A program made the translations under genes and the position numbers. From NCBI GenBank assembly GCA_003864495.1, contig ML133471.1, positions 4,090,257-4,154,256 on the forward strand: a DNA stretch of 64,000 nucleotides. The letters run 5' to 3'. Position 1 is the stretch's first letter. Each line of letters begins with the position of its first letter. Shown here in pieces: positions 25,401 through 36,868 of this stretch. Origin of the DNA: Nemopilema nomurai (taxonomy: Eukaryota; Cnidaria; Scyphozoa; Rhizostomeae; Rhizostomatidae). The notes beneath the pieces were generated by a model. The model searched no databases. It worked only from the letters and a program-made list of their open reading frames with translations, and was not told the origin of the DNA.

Positions 25401-28400
25401 TGAGGCCCTGTAGCAATTTCTTCATAAAAGCAGATGGCAAGTACGGCTCAGGCCAGGAAAACCCACCTACCCATGTGACTATGCGTTCGCTGGCCAATTT
25501 TTAGGCCTAAAGTTCTGCAGGAAATATTTTGCAATAATACTTTTGCAAGAAAAATGTTTGTTCTTTTCTGTTCATTAAGAAAGAAAATAATAAAGTTGAA
25601 TAACATCATTGTATCTACAGCAGATGATTTGCCTACATTGAAGTGAGCTCCAATGTTCTCAAAGTGCCATTGCCAAAAGGCCTTCAAAATTCGTAATCAT
25701 GGACAGCTGAAATCCACAAAGTACAGAAAATAAAATGAATGATTCTATATGCTTCCATAAACATATTAATGTATACTTCTCCGGATATCTTCTCGCATTA
25801 ATCTTTGCAGGAAATTAATACACAATTTTTGTCCGGTCACAGGAAGCAAAATTATTGGTATGGATTAACATCTTTTTACTCAAGGCTTTTTTTTCATTTT
25901 AGGAAGGCCCCTACAGTAAACTCAACGAAGAAGAATTTTTTGATGCAGTGGAAACTGCTCTGGACCGAGAAGATGAAGAATCAGAGCTGGTTAGAATTTG
26001 TCCTTATGTTTTCCAACCAATCTGAACAGCCAATGAGCTCTGTTCTATTCTTTAAAACCAGTCATATAATATTCTTTGCTCAATAGATTCTGACTTGAAT
26101 GCGATCGCTCAATGTTAAAAGATCGGCAGTCATTCAAGATTGATTTCTAAATCTGCTGCTTATGACTTTGCTGTAAAATGGTTTTACGTAGATGCTCTAA
26201 TGGTGGAATATTTTAGGCAAGAGGATTTTTTAACTGATAATGTTTTGCTTATGTTGCCTGTTTGCGCTGATAGGCAAGTCATCTGTCAGATGTACAAGTT
26301 TTTGCATGTATATCTTCGCGCATTTACCTTTTTATGCAATGTTTGTATTATGAATTTCAGCATTACTTTGCTTTTCTGTCTTGTAGTACAGTCATCTTTT
26401 TCACCGGTTTTACTCTCTTTTAGACGTGCAGTACGAAGGAACGAATACCCCCACCGCCTGATGATAGTGTCTTTGTGGAAGTAGTGAAGCATCGATTCTC
26501 TGAGGAGGTTTTATTAACTATTTAGAATTTATGATCTTTTCTTTGTATGTACACTGAGTGGTAACCAGCCTTGCTGATGACTTGCTGATTTTAGATGATA
26601 GTTCCACCAGTTTCCATCTTCAATCTGTTCTTGAGAGTCTCTGGTGCTTTATCCTTTACTTGATAATTTCTTTCTGCATTTTCAAATTTTTTTGCTGTGC
26701 TGAAATTATTTTCAGCTTTGGAACATTCATTTTTTAGTTTAAGGTTTTTCAGTTTCCGGGCAGCATTCCCAATATTCCATTCAAGATTATTTTCCATTTC
26801 GAATATTCCATTAGTATATTTTTATTGGGGCTTCCAAGTCATTGATCTGCGTTAGAACCAGCATATCTTCACCTCATAATCTACGAGATTAATGCGTGCG
26901 ACTCATAATTTACCATATTTCTAGATGTATCTTTGATATTTCTAGATGTATCTTTGATATTTCTAGATGTATCTTTGATATTTCTAGATGTATCTTTGAT
27001 ATTTCTAGATGTATATTTGATATTTCTAGATGTATCTTTGATATTTCTAGATGCATCTTTGATATTTCTAGATGTATCTTTGATATTTCTAGATGTATCT
27101 TTGATATTTCTAGATGTATCTTTGATATTTCTAGAGGTATCTTTGATATTTCTAAATGCATCTTTGATATTTCTAGTTGTATCTTTGATATTTCTAAATG
27201 TATCTTTGATATTTGTACCTTTGATATTTCTAGGTTGTGGCGAAACTCAAGGAGAGCCTTGTGCTAGTCAAGGAAGATGTGACTAAAGAAAGCAGCGGTT
27301 GGGACATGGTTCTAGAGGATGGCGATCTGAAGGTTTTACGATTTTACCCTTTATGCCTTCCAGTCCTTGTACGCGAGACATTTTCTATATAAATTCCAAT
27401 GCCAATCACAAACGGTGCTAGCTAAAGTCCTCTATTTGTTTTTTATGCTTTAAAAATGATATAGTTAATTCAACTACAGCTAAAGAGTGCTGCTTATCTA
27501 CGTGAACTACGTGAAAACGAGGCTCCATGAAATGGAGTTTGGTGTTAACCCTTCGGCTGCACCTTTTTGTTCGGTACCCAGTGAAAAAAACATTTTTCTA
27601 TCAGTTTTGAGATGCCTCATTAAATCATAAGCTCCATGCATTTTGTGGATTCTCACGAGGGTATTTCAATGCTTTATGATTAAATGCCTATTGTTTTATC
27701 GTATTGCAGGTTTATAGAAAGGATTTTGAAGTAGATGGTATTGTTTGCGACCCTCTCAAAGCATCACACATAGTTCAGGTTTGATTTCATGTTTGTGTTT
27801 GGTTTTGTTCAATTTGTCTGCAGTTTTTTGTCTGTTTACAGCCTCCGCATTCTCAACTGCCTTCGTTAGACACTGCCAACTGCCTTTTATAGCAGCCTTT
27901 TTTATTCACCAATATCCATTTCTCTCCAGGGAGTGACTGGGCGTGAAATGTGCCATTACTTTTTCGACAAGGATGTTCGCATGGACTGGGATAGTAAGTG
28001 TTGTTGTAACCGTGTTTTTGTCACTTCAAGCACCTCAGTAACGTGTACAGTGACGAAGCAATTCTATGCAAACATAACAGTCGCTTGATGGACCCTCGTT
28101 TTAAAGATCTATCCAGACAGTTTTCAGAGACGCTGATTTGGCCAATCATATACGACCCGATCTTATTCTTATTCATGCCTAGTTGCTTCTTACGGAATTG
28201 TTCTCTACACGCCTTTTTATTCCTAGATGACCAAAGTTGCCTTTAAGTAAGAAAACGACATGTCTCCATTGCTAACGACATTGCTATGTCTCCATTCCTT
28301 CTAATCTGAAGGTCAGCTTTCTATTCAAAGTAAAACTGGAACAATGTTATCAGGAAGGATTTGAAATGCCCACCCAGTTGGCTGCTCTATTACTTGTAAA

Positions 28401-31400
28401 CAGAATGCTGGCCATGTTGTGTTTTACTGTTGAAAGGACAGGATTTTCTTTTTTTCTCGATCGTTGTTCTCTTTGAATACATTCAGTAAAGGGTTTGTAA
28501 CTATTTGTATCATAGGTACTGTTGAGAGGTGTCGAGTGTTGGAAAAACTATCAGACAACACGATGATATTCCATCAAGTGCATAAAAGGGTATGGCCTTC
28601 GTCACAAAGAGACACAGTGTTTGCGTCACACATCAGAAAGCTCAGTCTTTCTGAAGAAGGAGAGAGACTGCAGCATGAAATCGAGAATGCATGGATGGTC
28701 ACCAATTGGGCGACGGACCATGACGATGCGCCAGTAAGTACAATGTCCTTGTCGATTCACGCCGGCTGGACCACCTGAGAGTTCATGGCCGCGCCTGTTC
28801 TTGCGCTCTGTCTGCATGCCATTGATCTGTTTTTGTTGACATGAATGAGGCCTGATTGTCATGAGGAACTGAATGAAAGGGCACTATCACTGCTCTTTTA
28901 CTGGATCTCTTAGATTCCTTTGTCTGGCAAGTTGTGCCTTAAGAAGGATTCTACCCTCTTAAAGCATAAACCTGCGCTGTAGACGCAAAACAACCCGTTA
29001 ATTACGAGCTCTATAGACAGTTTGCGGACTGTCGTCAATTTTAATCCCATTTTATCAGCATCGGTCATTGTCCGCATCTGGCCTGGTTTGCTTATTCCAT
29101 CCCTTTTCGTTACACCTTTTTCAAAATAGAAACAGCATCAGAAGCTATTAGTTGCATTAACGTGATTTGATACGCTGGGGATCCTTTTCTTTAATTGTTT
29201 TAAATTGAGATAAGGGAGAAAACGGGGATGAAGATAGCCATCTTGTCTGTCATCTCTAGTGTTATGTTTGCCACATGATCCGGGTAAGATTGTAATAATC
29301 AACTAATTTCCGTAAAAACCAGTTGTAAGCTGGAACTATCGTCTCTATTTTAGACAGATTTTATCTAACTTTTATCAGAAAATTCCCCTTAAGAACCGAA
29401 GAGATCTTCTCAAATAATAATGACTAGGCCGAAGCCTCATTCATGCATTAGCTCCACTGGCTCGAGGGTCTTTTAGATAGTAATCTCCAGCCCTTGTTGC
29501 TCTGTATGAGTCTGTTATTAGAGTTACCCTTTCATAGCGATGTTTGCAGTACCAAATACATAATTTTTGTGAAGGAAACTATTAATCGCCGTAAAGGAAA
29601 TGCTTGAATATACTTAGAAAGCATGCACGAGTTCTGTAGAGTTTTGGCAAGCCCATCATTGATAGATCGCTTGACAGAAAGGGGAAATGAAAAGAGGCCG
29701 CTATTTTTGTTTATGGCCTCTCTACCAGCTTGTCTGTAGTTGTCTGTAGGAACAGGATACGAGATTCTGCTTGCCGTTGCCAGGATACGAGATTCTGCTT
29801 GCCGTTGCTTGATCTGCATTCGGCCAAGGCCAGATGGCCCATCAGAGCAAGTGCAGAGAAGAAACAATAATATCCCAGATTGAATTTCTTAGATCTATTT
29901 TGAGAGGGAGTGAGCCATCCCTTTCACTCATTTCAACAGTTTATCAAGTTTTCTCGTGTTAGCTTTCGCGGGATGAACGTCTTAACTTCTCAATATTTTT
30001 CCTTGTCCCTCCACTTTACATCATATCATTTGAGGCATGTCAAGAATTTATCATAATGCATCATATGCTCTTGATGTATACCTTATTATGTTGCTTCGTC
30101 GGGATACACTCCTAACAGGAAGTGTTCCTTGTGGACAATTCACCTAATATTGAAGAGAGCTCGGCTTAAACCCGTAAACACGCTTGGGAACGGCTGTAGT
30201 ACGTTAGACGGTCTAGGTACTAGGCATCTTTGCTGCGTCCATCTATTCACAACTTTAACCACGTTGATAGTCAAAAGGTGATAGTCAAAAGCAATATATG
30301 CCATTGGTGTCCTGAATTTGTCTCCTTATCGAAAACATGGACTTCGAGGCTCGGGTCTTGGCCCTTGCATGTTTGAAGCAAATAGGTTGACTGCTCGAAA
30401 AATATTTCTCGCTCTAGCTTTAGTTATTTACACCCGTCTTGGCATTGAAACGTTCGACTACCAATTAGGAACTGCAGTATGTTCAGTTAAGCAGTGGGTA
30501 CAGCGAAGGGGGTTTTGTAAGAATTAGTAATGTGAATTACCACATCTTTTTTCAATTCATGACTTTGTTTAAGAATTTTTATAATAATCTAAAGAGTTTT
30601 GATTTCAAATCAGACGAGGCAAATTACAAGTGAGTTTTGAAAAGAGCTGGAACTCACAGCTAGTGTTGCATTGGCCTGTCGATAGACGACTTTAACCGCA
30701 AAATGTAAACTGCTTTAGATAAGAATGGCTTTTTGATGCCGATGATAAGACCTTTCTCAAGGGATTCGCTGTTCGAGACATTTTTAGTCAGAAAGAGGTC
30801 TCTCCTTGTGATTCGTCAAAGCCCTTGGTAAACGTGAACTTGATGCAAATGATTGTCACACTAGAGTTGACATGTCTCTTCTATCCTTACATTTTCAACA
30901 GACGTTGTTGTTGTAGTTGTTGGATGTTGATGTTTACGTGGCTTCTTGCAACAACCCATGGTGTTAGAAGACCCTCATCAAATGACGCTAGTTAGAACAT
31001 CAAATTTGGATTTAAGTTTGGAATGTAACGGTGCGAGTGATAAGGCCACTCCTATCAGCCTACGTATCCAAGCTTGTCTCGGTGTGGAGAGATCCGGCTA
31101 TCGCTATTGATTTCTAGACGTGATCTCCAAACACAGTCAACGTTATTGTAATAAACAGCATTCCATGGAAATTTGAAGCAAGTCAGTCTGGAATGTTTGG
31201 CTCTGGAGCAAAAGAGATAAGACCAACATAGCCTAAGAACTAGCAGAACATTGAACACAAGCTACCAACGGTTGATTTCTGGAAAACGTCATTAAGCTAA
31301 TGACCTGTCAACACAGTAGAATTGTTGCCACTTTGCGCAAAGTAATACATGATGGTAGTGATGTTATATTTCTGTTAATTTCTAGGCCAACAAATATGTC

Positions 31401-31963
31401 CGTGCTGTTGCCAGGGTAACCATGTTTTGCCAGACATTCGTCACTCCGGGAGTCAATACGAGGATGCTAAAGCGAGACGATATCTTCTGTAAATTAACGT
31501 ATACAGCTCAAGGTATGCCCGTTTTGTGTCCTTAATGCCCATTGCACTTTTCCTGTCATGTTTCCAAAGCACAGATGTATTTTTTTATTATAAAGCTCAT
31601 AAGGTTTGTCAGCATGAAGTTTACCAGTTTTAATCATCACCTCATCACTGACACCATTGTATATGGTTATCAAATCACACTATGGTACCATTTCGTTTCA
31701 ATTGGTTAGCAGAAAATTTGGTATTCTAACAAAAATATTCTTATCATGCAAGCGATGTATTGCCAAATTAAGTTGCTTGTTACAGTTAATAACTCTTTAG
31801 CCAAATGTTTTTCATTCTATGCTCTTCGTTCTTAGTTAACCCTGGTGGTTGGGCCCCTCCTTCGGCAGTGCGCGCAGTCTCCAAAAGGGAATACCCAAAG
31901 TTTCTACGAAAATTCAGTGGATTCGTCCAGGAAGTAACTAATGGCAAGCAAATCATGATGTAG
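13416..31963 (+). CDS. CERT1: Ceramide transfer protein CERT/GPBP (PH, FFAT, START), 14 exons
   Basis: CERT carries ceramide from ER to trans-Golgi. Exons: 13416-13664, 16627-16743, 23123-23224, 23545-23707, ~23942-24189, 24655-24747, 25903-25989, 26424-26507, 27234-27332, 27710-27778, 27930-27993, 28516-28733, 31386-31512, 31836-31963 (TAG). Phases join to about 615 aa, close to human CERT. The PH domain (PI4P/Golgi binding) is in exons 1-2, with [16 protein letters not shown] and CRFDVHVND. Exon 3 holds ESGYGSE and a serine-rich run matching the phosphoregulated SR motif. Coiled-coil [19 protein letters not shown] follows. FFAT (VAP/ER binding) is [13 protein letters not shown] in exon 7. 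START spans exons 9-14, with [11 protein letters not shown] and [20 protein letters not shown]. An in-frame TGA at 13401 fixes the start. The exon 5 acceptor is the least certain: 23942 is the phase-compatible one, but its polypyrimidine tract is poor. Several donors are non-consensus (GTTAGA, GTTTTA). Confidence 0.95.
14815..14997. mobile_element. 183-bp MITE with TA target duplication
   Basis: The ends are inverted: CAGTAAATTCTCTTTTTAGC at the left and GCCTAAAAGAGAATTTATGG at the right, flanked by TA (14813-14814 and 14998-14999). The interior holds G-run/C-run blocks (GCCCCCGGGGGC, AGGGGGCTAA). The TA duplication and small size fit a Tc1/mariner-type MITE. It lies in the first CERT intron. 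Confidence 0.75.
17066..17263 (+). other. Protein-like open frame in a CERT intron, possible alternative exon
   Basis: A good acceptor (TGCTATTTTCCAG) ends at 17065. The frame that follows starts in phase 0, exactly as needed after CERT exon 2, and reads 65 codons to TAG at 17261. It has helical, protein-like stretches such as [20 protein letters not shown]. There is no strong donor, so it could be an alternative C-terminus after the PH domain, an old transposon fragment or chance. I do not recognise it from vertebrate CERT. Confidence 0.3.
17768..18440. mobile_element. hAT-type MITE with perfect 8-bp target duplication
   Basis: A 673-bp element beginning CAGGGCATTTTTAA and ending TTAAAAATGCCCTG. 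It is flanked on both sides by the identical 8 bp TGCACAGA (17760-17767 and 18441-18448). The inverted similarity extends inward through GAGTGGTGGGGG/CCCACCACTAA. An 8-bp duplication with CAGGG ends is diagnostic of the hAT superfamily. There is no transposase frame. It is inserted in the CERT intron that also hosts DEG/ENaC copy 2. Confidence 0.92.
18849..18910 (+). repeat. 12-bp tandem repeat ATGCGTGTGCCG
   Basis: Four perfect units (18849-18896) followed by a degenerate GTGCGCGTGCG end. Alternating purine/pyrimidine character. Confidence 0.85.
19639..19956 (+). other. Coiled-coil-like open frame in a CERT intron, possible extra exon
   Basis: Open from 19639 (after TAA at 19636) to TAG. 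It contains [20 protein letters not shown] and a following LLEATQE, whose charge and leucine spacing look like a real helical segment. It lies between the PH exons and the serine-rich exon of CERT, where a coiled coil occurs in some other PH-domain lipid-transfer proteins (OSBP). No clear donor follows. Either an unrecognised exon or chance. Confidence 0.3.
20040..20434 (+). promoter_or_regulatory. 5' flank shared by the two DEG/ENaC paralogues (copy 2)
   Basis: Matches 9690-10085, including the invariant TATAAA just before the start codon. It marks the left limit of the duplicated unit inside the CERT intron. Confidence 0.55.
20435..21913 (+). CDS. DEG/ENaC (ASIC-like) cation channel, copy 2, intronless, nested in CERT
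   Basis: An intact 492-residue paralogue of 10086-11561 (ATG at 20435; the frame extends to GTG at 20411, as in copy 1). It keeps every family landmark: HG motif, TM1 [44 protein letters not shown], and a TM2 with [18 protein letters not shown]. The first ~130 codons and the ~90 codons from the palm signature are almost the same as copy 1. The finger/thumb-equivalent ectodomain (about residues 135-200 and 320-380) differs strongly, including cysteine-flanking residues. The gene lies in the CERT intron between 16743 and 23123 on the same strand. No frameshift or stop suggests it is still selected. Heteromeric assembly with copy 1 is possible but inferred. Confidence 0.94.
   Translation: MDRIMKRADNPSSLQEAQTEPSSKQQQQQATLRSYLSTSTIHGLSKLGESTHWSLRLLWGVIIFALLLLSVFNIYELTVEFLQFQTYYSIQDHSNSTAKFPSVTICNANNYQKSKVNSLVENVDERFQDLLDQGLRNNVVNDWSLVPRAVEFLSHNNYTLAKATESASKSLFLDALEGWCKFGISKACSRFDFVDFMKNVNSGFCKTFNPNGTFNQAIAGPLGGLTLTLYLNQEDYMRLVPIDGGAGALLTVHPQDVFPGFGDTWFAIQPGTQTRISIEQKITFRKQKPYKSKCVNWDGDIIYPGRYHTSNCRESCLQLKLYESCGFIDNRVGEFLKLTGKKLSLQQKSLSKDPFNCSHEFYENVSVEKNCDCPLPCWEESFVLSSSSSRWPSEVDMQYYRPVLSKVLNRTDVASDFIYANFLQLKIFFKTLGYQEVREVANMSPSSFTAGIGGSLGLFVGASFFSVLEFVGFVITVCFGHRHRRIVNAGEV
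22079..22181 (+). repeat. (TATAT)n pentanucleotide microsatellite
   Basis: About 20 near-perfect pentamers, followed to about 22350 by degenerate AT-rich palindromic sequence (e.g. TGATATCATATTATATGACA). It begins about 165 bp after the stop of DEG/ENaC copy 2. Confidence 0.95.
25222..25416. repeat. Dispersed repeat family, copy B
   Basis: Inverted relative to 38-226. The ends are GGGCCCAGGCCAAGGGGTCC and GGGCCCAGGTCCCCGG, with the same AAGATTTTCAATTT core. Located in a CERT intron. Confidence 0.6.
26915..27233 (+). repeat. 21-bp tandem array carrying the exon 3' splice site in every unit
   Basis: Fourteen full units of ATTTCTAGATGTATCTTTGAT plus a degenerate one. The array runs directly into TTTGATATTTCTAG, which is the acceptor of the CERT exon starting at 27234. 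The real splice site is therefore the last unit of the array. The last few units before the exon are the most diverged (CTAAATG, CTAGTTG), while the upstream ones are nearly identical. The 21-bp period leaves open frames on both strands, which I do not treat as coding. Confidence 0.95.
29753..29808 (+). repeat. Perfect 28-bp tandem duplication
   Basis: Two abutting identical copies starting CAGGATACGAGATTCTGCTT, in the CERT intron before exon 13. Confidence 0.9.
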
Positions 31964-34900
31964 ATGACGATGGTCTTGGAATTCCTGGCTCTGATGACAC
32001 ACGCGATCCCCTGATTCAGGCAGTCAGAATCATGACAAGAATGCCGATGCTAACATCCTTACGCTATGCCCAATGTCAGTTAAAAACAGATTGTTAATTA
32101 ACAAAATGTTGATTCATTCAAACTATTGCCATTAATAGACCTAAAACCGATACGATTATGTTTGTGAATTTGAATTTTGATACCCAGTACGCTTTCGAAA
32201 TTCCTTGCCCTTGTTTCGCTGGCTTAATTCATATTTAATCTACACGATTTGACAAATATCTTCCCAAATATCTTAATTGCGTGTTATGTACTGAAGATTT
32301 TTCAAGTTGGGTTAAATGCAACTGCGAGAAAATATATTTTTATTAATTCCTTGAAGTAAACCAAGCTAATTGAAAAAGTTTCTTTATTGCTCTCTCGCCC
32401 AACCAATTTTTACTTGCGAAAGACAAACCAAAGAAAAAAAGCGCAGTTATATTTAATATTTCAAAGTACATTGCAATAGAAATTGTTGCTTTAACGCATG
32501 GCTTCGATGCCAGAGTCTCTGCTTTTACGGGACAAATTCGGATGCCGACGATTCATGCAACATGATTCGACTTTTTCTAATTAGTTAGCAATGTTAGTTT
32601 GCAGTAAACACACTCATATGCTAGAGAGACCTAAGGTATGTGACGTCATTGGATGTCACCGAGTGGTTGTTGCTGATTTAACACAATGCTTTTGTCGATT
32701 TGTATGCAGTTTTGTTAGTTGTCACTGATCATACAAGAAACATGTAGCGAATATGCCCATATATGAAATTAGTGTTTTCAAATTTATTATTTGTATGACG
32801 TAATATCGTGATCATTCAAAGAATTAAATTCTTCAACTCTTAGGCATTTATATTCACATTGGTCCTTTTTCTGAAAGTTTTTCTATGACTTAAATAGAGA
32901 TTAGATCAACAGATAAATAGGAAGTTTGCAATACATGTTTTTGATAACCTTCTAATAGTAATTGCTAATAGTAGTGGCGCAAATAGGTAGAATCTACAAT
33001 CGTGTCTCTGTAAATATTGAGACCCTTTAGCTTTAGCCATGTGGAAAGATAATTTTCCTGGTTGTTGAATCTCTTTGCAGATGACATTCTCTATTCAAAC
33101 TTTTCAATTCAGAGCAGTATATTTTGAAAAGTGTGCCAAAGTGGCCCACTGTCCTTCCTTAGGAAAAATATTCGAATTGAATTGTCGCAACGAGGAGAAA
33201 ATTGTGTCACTGATGTAATCTAATCTACATTCTAAGCTTTGAAATTGTTGATTTATGTGCGAAGCCAATACAAAAAGCAATTGTTCAATGAGTTCAACGT
33301 CTGCCTTATCATTGTCAATTTCTAGCTGATTTAATTGATGTTCCCGATTTATACTGTGGTGTTCTTTTAGGTCATAGAGGGATATTTATAATTTTCTAAA
33401 CCGTCATAAGTTGTTTAGTCTGTACTGAAAACTTTCATGCGTCAGAATTTGACCAACATCTTGAATTGTTTCGAATCTGCTCGCAAAAGAAGCCTTCATC
33501 GAAAGGTGATTATTGTAAAGATCTCGAAAACAAGGCTTCTGGTGCGATGCTTTATGTTGATCATGAGTGTGTAATAGAATGGAAAATATAACCAATATAG
33601 AAATAGACTTGTTTTCATTTCCGCCCATCATATCCAGTGAAAACTATTTAATTAGTGGCTTATTTAAACTATTATTGGCAACCTGTTGACAATTGGAGGA
33701 ATATTTGCCAATCCCAAGCTAAGAGTTACTACCACAACGCTGTGCTGTCTAAGGCCTTTCCAAACAGCCGGAGTCTTTTTAACTAATAGCGTTGTCGAAA
33801 CTGGCATGAAATAGGATTTGGAAATTAACCATAGCATTGCTGAGACAAGGTCTTGGCTGCAATGTTATTATCCAATTTTAGTAACCTTAAATGACTTTAG
33901 ACTTTCTGATCCTAGCAAAACATACGTAAAGTTCCAGAAGACTAACAGAGCAGTACCAACTAGAGAAACTTCCAAAGTGTTATTCTCCTAGACTGTACTT
34001 AGTTTGAAAGCAACAAACATATTTTTTAATGTACAGCGTTGATTGATGAATTGCAATCGATGTGATAATTAGTTGATGTTATAAAAATTAGGTTACATTA
34101 GCAAAAAATGATATAAAGCGAATTTTAATGGCACTGCATTTTCTACTAAGATTCCCGCCAAAACTGACACAGGATCCCACGTGACTTCACCGCTTTCTAG
34201 GCTCAGATCCGAGACTGGCAGTATTTCAACAATAGGGATAACGAGGAAAGTTCAACATCCTAAGAAGGTAAACTATTGCAGCACTTTCATTTCTTACACT
34301 CAACTGCGAAAAATTTACTAACTTTAACTGTGACTGCACCATTTGCTCTGACTCTGGGTGGCATAATCTTCTGTATTCAGTCTAGGAAAGTGTAAGCAAT
34401 CTCCAATATTATCAAAACTTACTTGATTAGGCCCAGGTTACGTCTTACTTTGTTGTTTATCGAATTTTACAAAGAGTATTGTTTTTTATTATGAGTATGC
34501 AATGTGAAAGGGTCAGATTTCATAACAATAACTTCACATTCAATTTCTGCCAAGACCTTTGGTTTGAGAGAAAAGCAGTGATGCCCCCAAGGGTATGCCC
34601 TCAGTACAGAAAAATGAACACTTGCTTGAATGCCTAGACTAATCTTTCTTATCTTACAATCTGTATTAAAGTAATGTCCCCGCCCTGCAATCTACTTTAA
34701 TTCGTCAATGTGATGCTTTGCAATGCCAGATGCTGGACACTTGATCGATGATCTTGTGTATTCCTCGGGCTGGAAGCTTATGTCATGATAGGCGAAGCTA
34801 GAAATGCCTAAAAACTAGTAAAATGCATGTTTTGGGGGCCAGAAAAGAGCAGAATCATCCTATCAGAATGCTGACGATATTCGTTTGATTATTCTATTTT

Positions 34901-36244
34901 CAGTAGATTTCTACTACCTTCGCTAATCCTTCTATTTACAAACCCTTTTTCAGCTTGCTTGTATAAACACAGGAAGTAGGATGAATTCCGAAGCCTCAAA
35001 CGTTATTCTTGTAATTAATTTGAAAATCACATCTTGTCGGTCTAACTAAAGTTTTTTGGCAAAACTGAAGAATCCAGGCTCAACTTTCTTAGCTTGAAGT
35101 AACACATCCTTTTTTAGTAGAGTTCAGTGGCAATCTTGTTGGCATTTCTGTCATTTTAAGTTGCTCATTTTAAGAAATAGGCAGTCTGTTTGCTACTAGC
35201 AAATTAAAAGTCATAACATTTTCTGTTTGATTCAATCAGTGAATACAGGTGCAAGGGCTAAGAGAAGATGTGTTTACAGAGAATACAAGCTCGTATATTT
35301 CTGCATAGGTTAGGGCTCAATCAAGATAATGGTGTTTAGTCCCTGAAAGCTTAGTTCAGTGCTTGAATATTCTGCAACAATGCTTTAATGATCATTTCAT
35401 CCCATGAGAGCAAAGAAGCTTCTATCGCGACACTCTCCCAATGGGCAGGTGCTGTTCAGAAGTTACCAACAAACCCCAATCTCTTGTGCAAGACGGTCTC
35501 CCAGGACACATAAAAAGAAACACAGTCATTATCATCCAGCTTTGATCTCAGTTATACCGGGGGGCGGCCGTCCTTCAATTCCCCTTATAGCGCCTGTTTT
35601 GCTCCTGCTCCTACAATGGACGTGCGGTTTGTCGGCCGTACTGTAATAACACGCATTTGTCGAACACTATACATTAAAACGGTTACAACTGCATCAAATA
35701 ATAAATCCGCCTACTGCTTTTCGGTCATGGTTTCATATTAACCGAACTATCTTAATTCTATCCAATTTCGTCTTTCGGCTCGTTTGTTCGGATATTCCAG
35801 CATAAAAACAATCTTCTCGCCGAAGCGAGGCGCGTTGCTAGGACGGTTAAGTTGCTAAGCACCAGACCCCTTACACTCCCGTGACGAAGGACCCTTTCCT
35901 CAAAACGAATACATGCGATAAAATGAAAACAAATGGGAAACATCGACCGGTCATCAAATGGGAATGCTTAGACTGAGAAGGCACGCTGAGCCAAATTGCC
36001 AAAGTTTTTTTTGACAATATTTGTTGTCTTGGTTCCTGTTCGTAATGGAATTGGAAACGTATCACAGTTGAGAAGAGTACAGTTTGCCGATGCAAATGGG
36101 AATGTTCCTAGTGGCCAAATGGGTGTGTGTGTGGCCTATCCATACCAAAGCAGAACTGCTCTTATAAAGACACAGCCTTGTAGTAATTCCATCGCCATTA
36201 TAGGGGGAAACCTATTTCACGCTTGAAATTATCTCAACGCTTCC
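31964..36244. other. CERT 3' flank and intergenic DNA without a recognised gene
   Basis: No gene family, long open frame or clear repeat seen. The CERT 3' UTR must start here, but I could not pick out a convincing AATAAA. Confidence 0.4.
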
Positions 36245-36247
36245 TTA

Positions 36248-36865
36248 AGCTGAATTCACACTGGAAGCGACGTGGTGCGGCGCGTCACCTAGCGTAATAA
36301 AGCGTCACTTGAGGAAAAAATTTGGACTGTTCACACACCAAGCGTCATACGGGGAGCGTCATTCGATTTTGATGCTTCACAACACAATGTCTGCCTATCA
36401 AAAAACACCCTTGTTGTTCTTGCAACACAAAACAAAGCAAGTTCCTTGAAAAAATGACGAAACAAGTATTTTGGTTGCTCTTTGGCGTTTTGTATCGTCG
36501 ATTAATTCCCTTTCACTCCGTCAGCAGTTTTATACAACAAGCTTTCCTCTGAAAGTCGGAAAATGGATCCTCGGGAAATGTGCCTTTTGAAGAAACTCGT
36601 TCATTAAGATGCTACCTACGTCCCCGTACTTAAGCGATGTTTTAAAACAACGGAGCTTTGAGGCTCCGTTTATGAATAGGTGGCACGATGACTCAATTCC
36701 CGAAGTTTTCTATTGTTCTGAAGCGTCAGTACGCGGCAAAGTTGAATTTATTTAACTTTGACGCATCGTGACGCTAGGCTGGAAAAACGCGATGCGTGCA
36801 CATAGCGTCAAGTTAATCCCACCATATTTGGTCAGCGTCATGACGCGTCCAGTCTGAATTCAGCT
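36248..36865. mobile_element. Harbinger-type MITE flanked by TTA
   Basis: The inverted ends AGCTGAATTCACACTGGA and TCCAGTCTGAATTCAGCT are flanked by TTA at 36245-36247 and 36866-36868. A 3-bp TWA duplication is typical of PIF/Harbinger. The 618-bp element is packed with AGCGTCA/TGACGC motifs in both orientations near its ends and holds a GGAGC/GCTCC hairpin around 36650-36670. No coding frame. Confidence 0.85.
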
Positions 36866-36868
36866 TTA

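Noticed and set aside
26915..27233. CRISPR array
   Set aside because: Direct head-to-tail 21-bp units without spacers, in an animal intron; a minisatellite.
26896..27286. Open frames of repeated ISRCIFD-type and IHLEISK-type peptides on both strands
   Set aside because: Periodic artefacts of the 21-bp array; the CERT exon is read in a different frame.
34232..34245. TAGGGATAAC resembling part of a homing-endonuclease site
   Set aside because: Only about half of the site is present and no endonuclease gene is nearby; chance.
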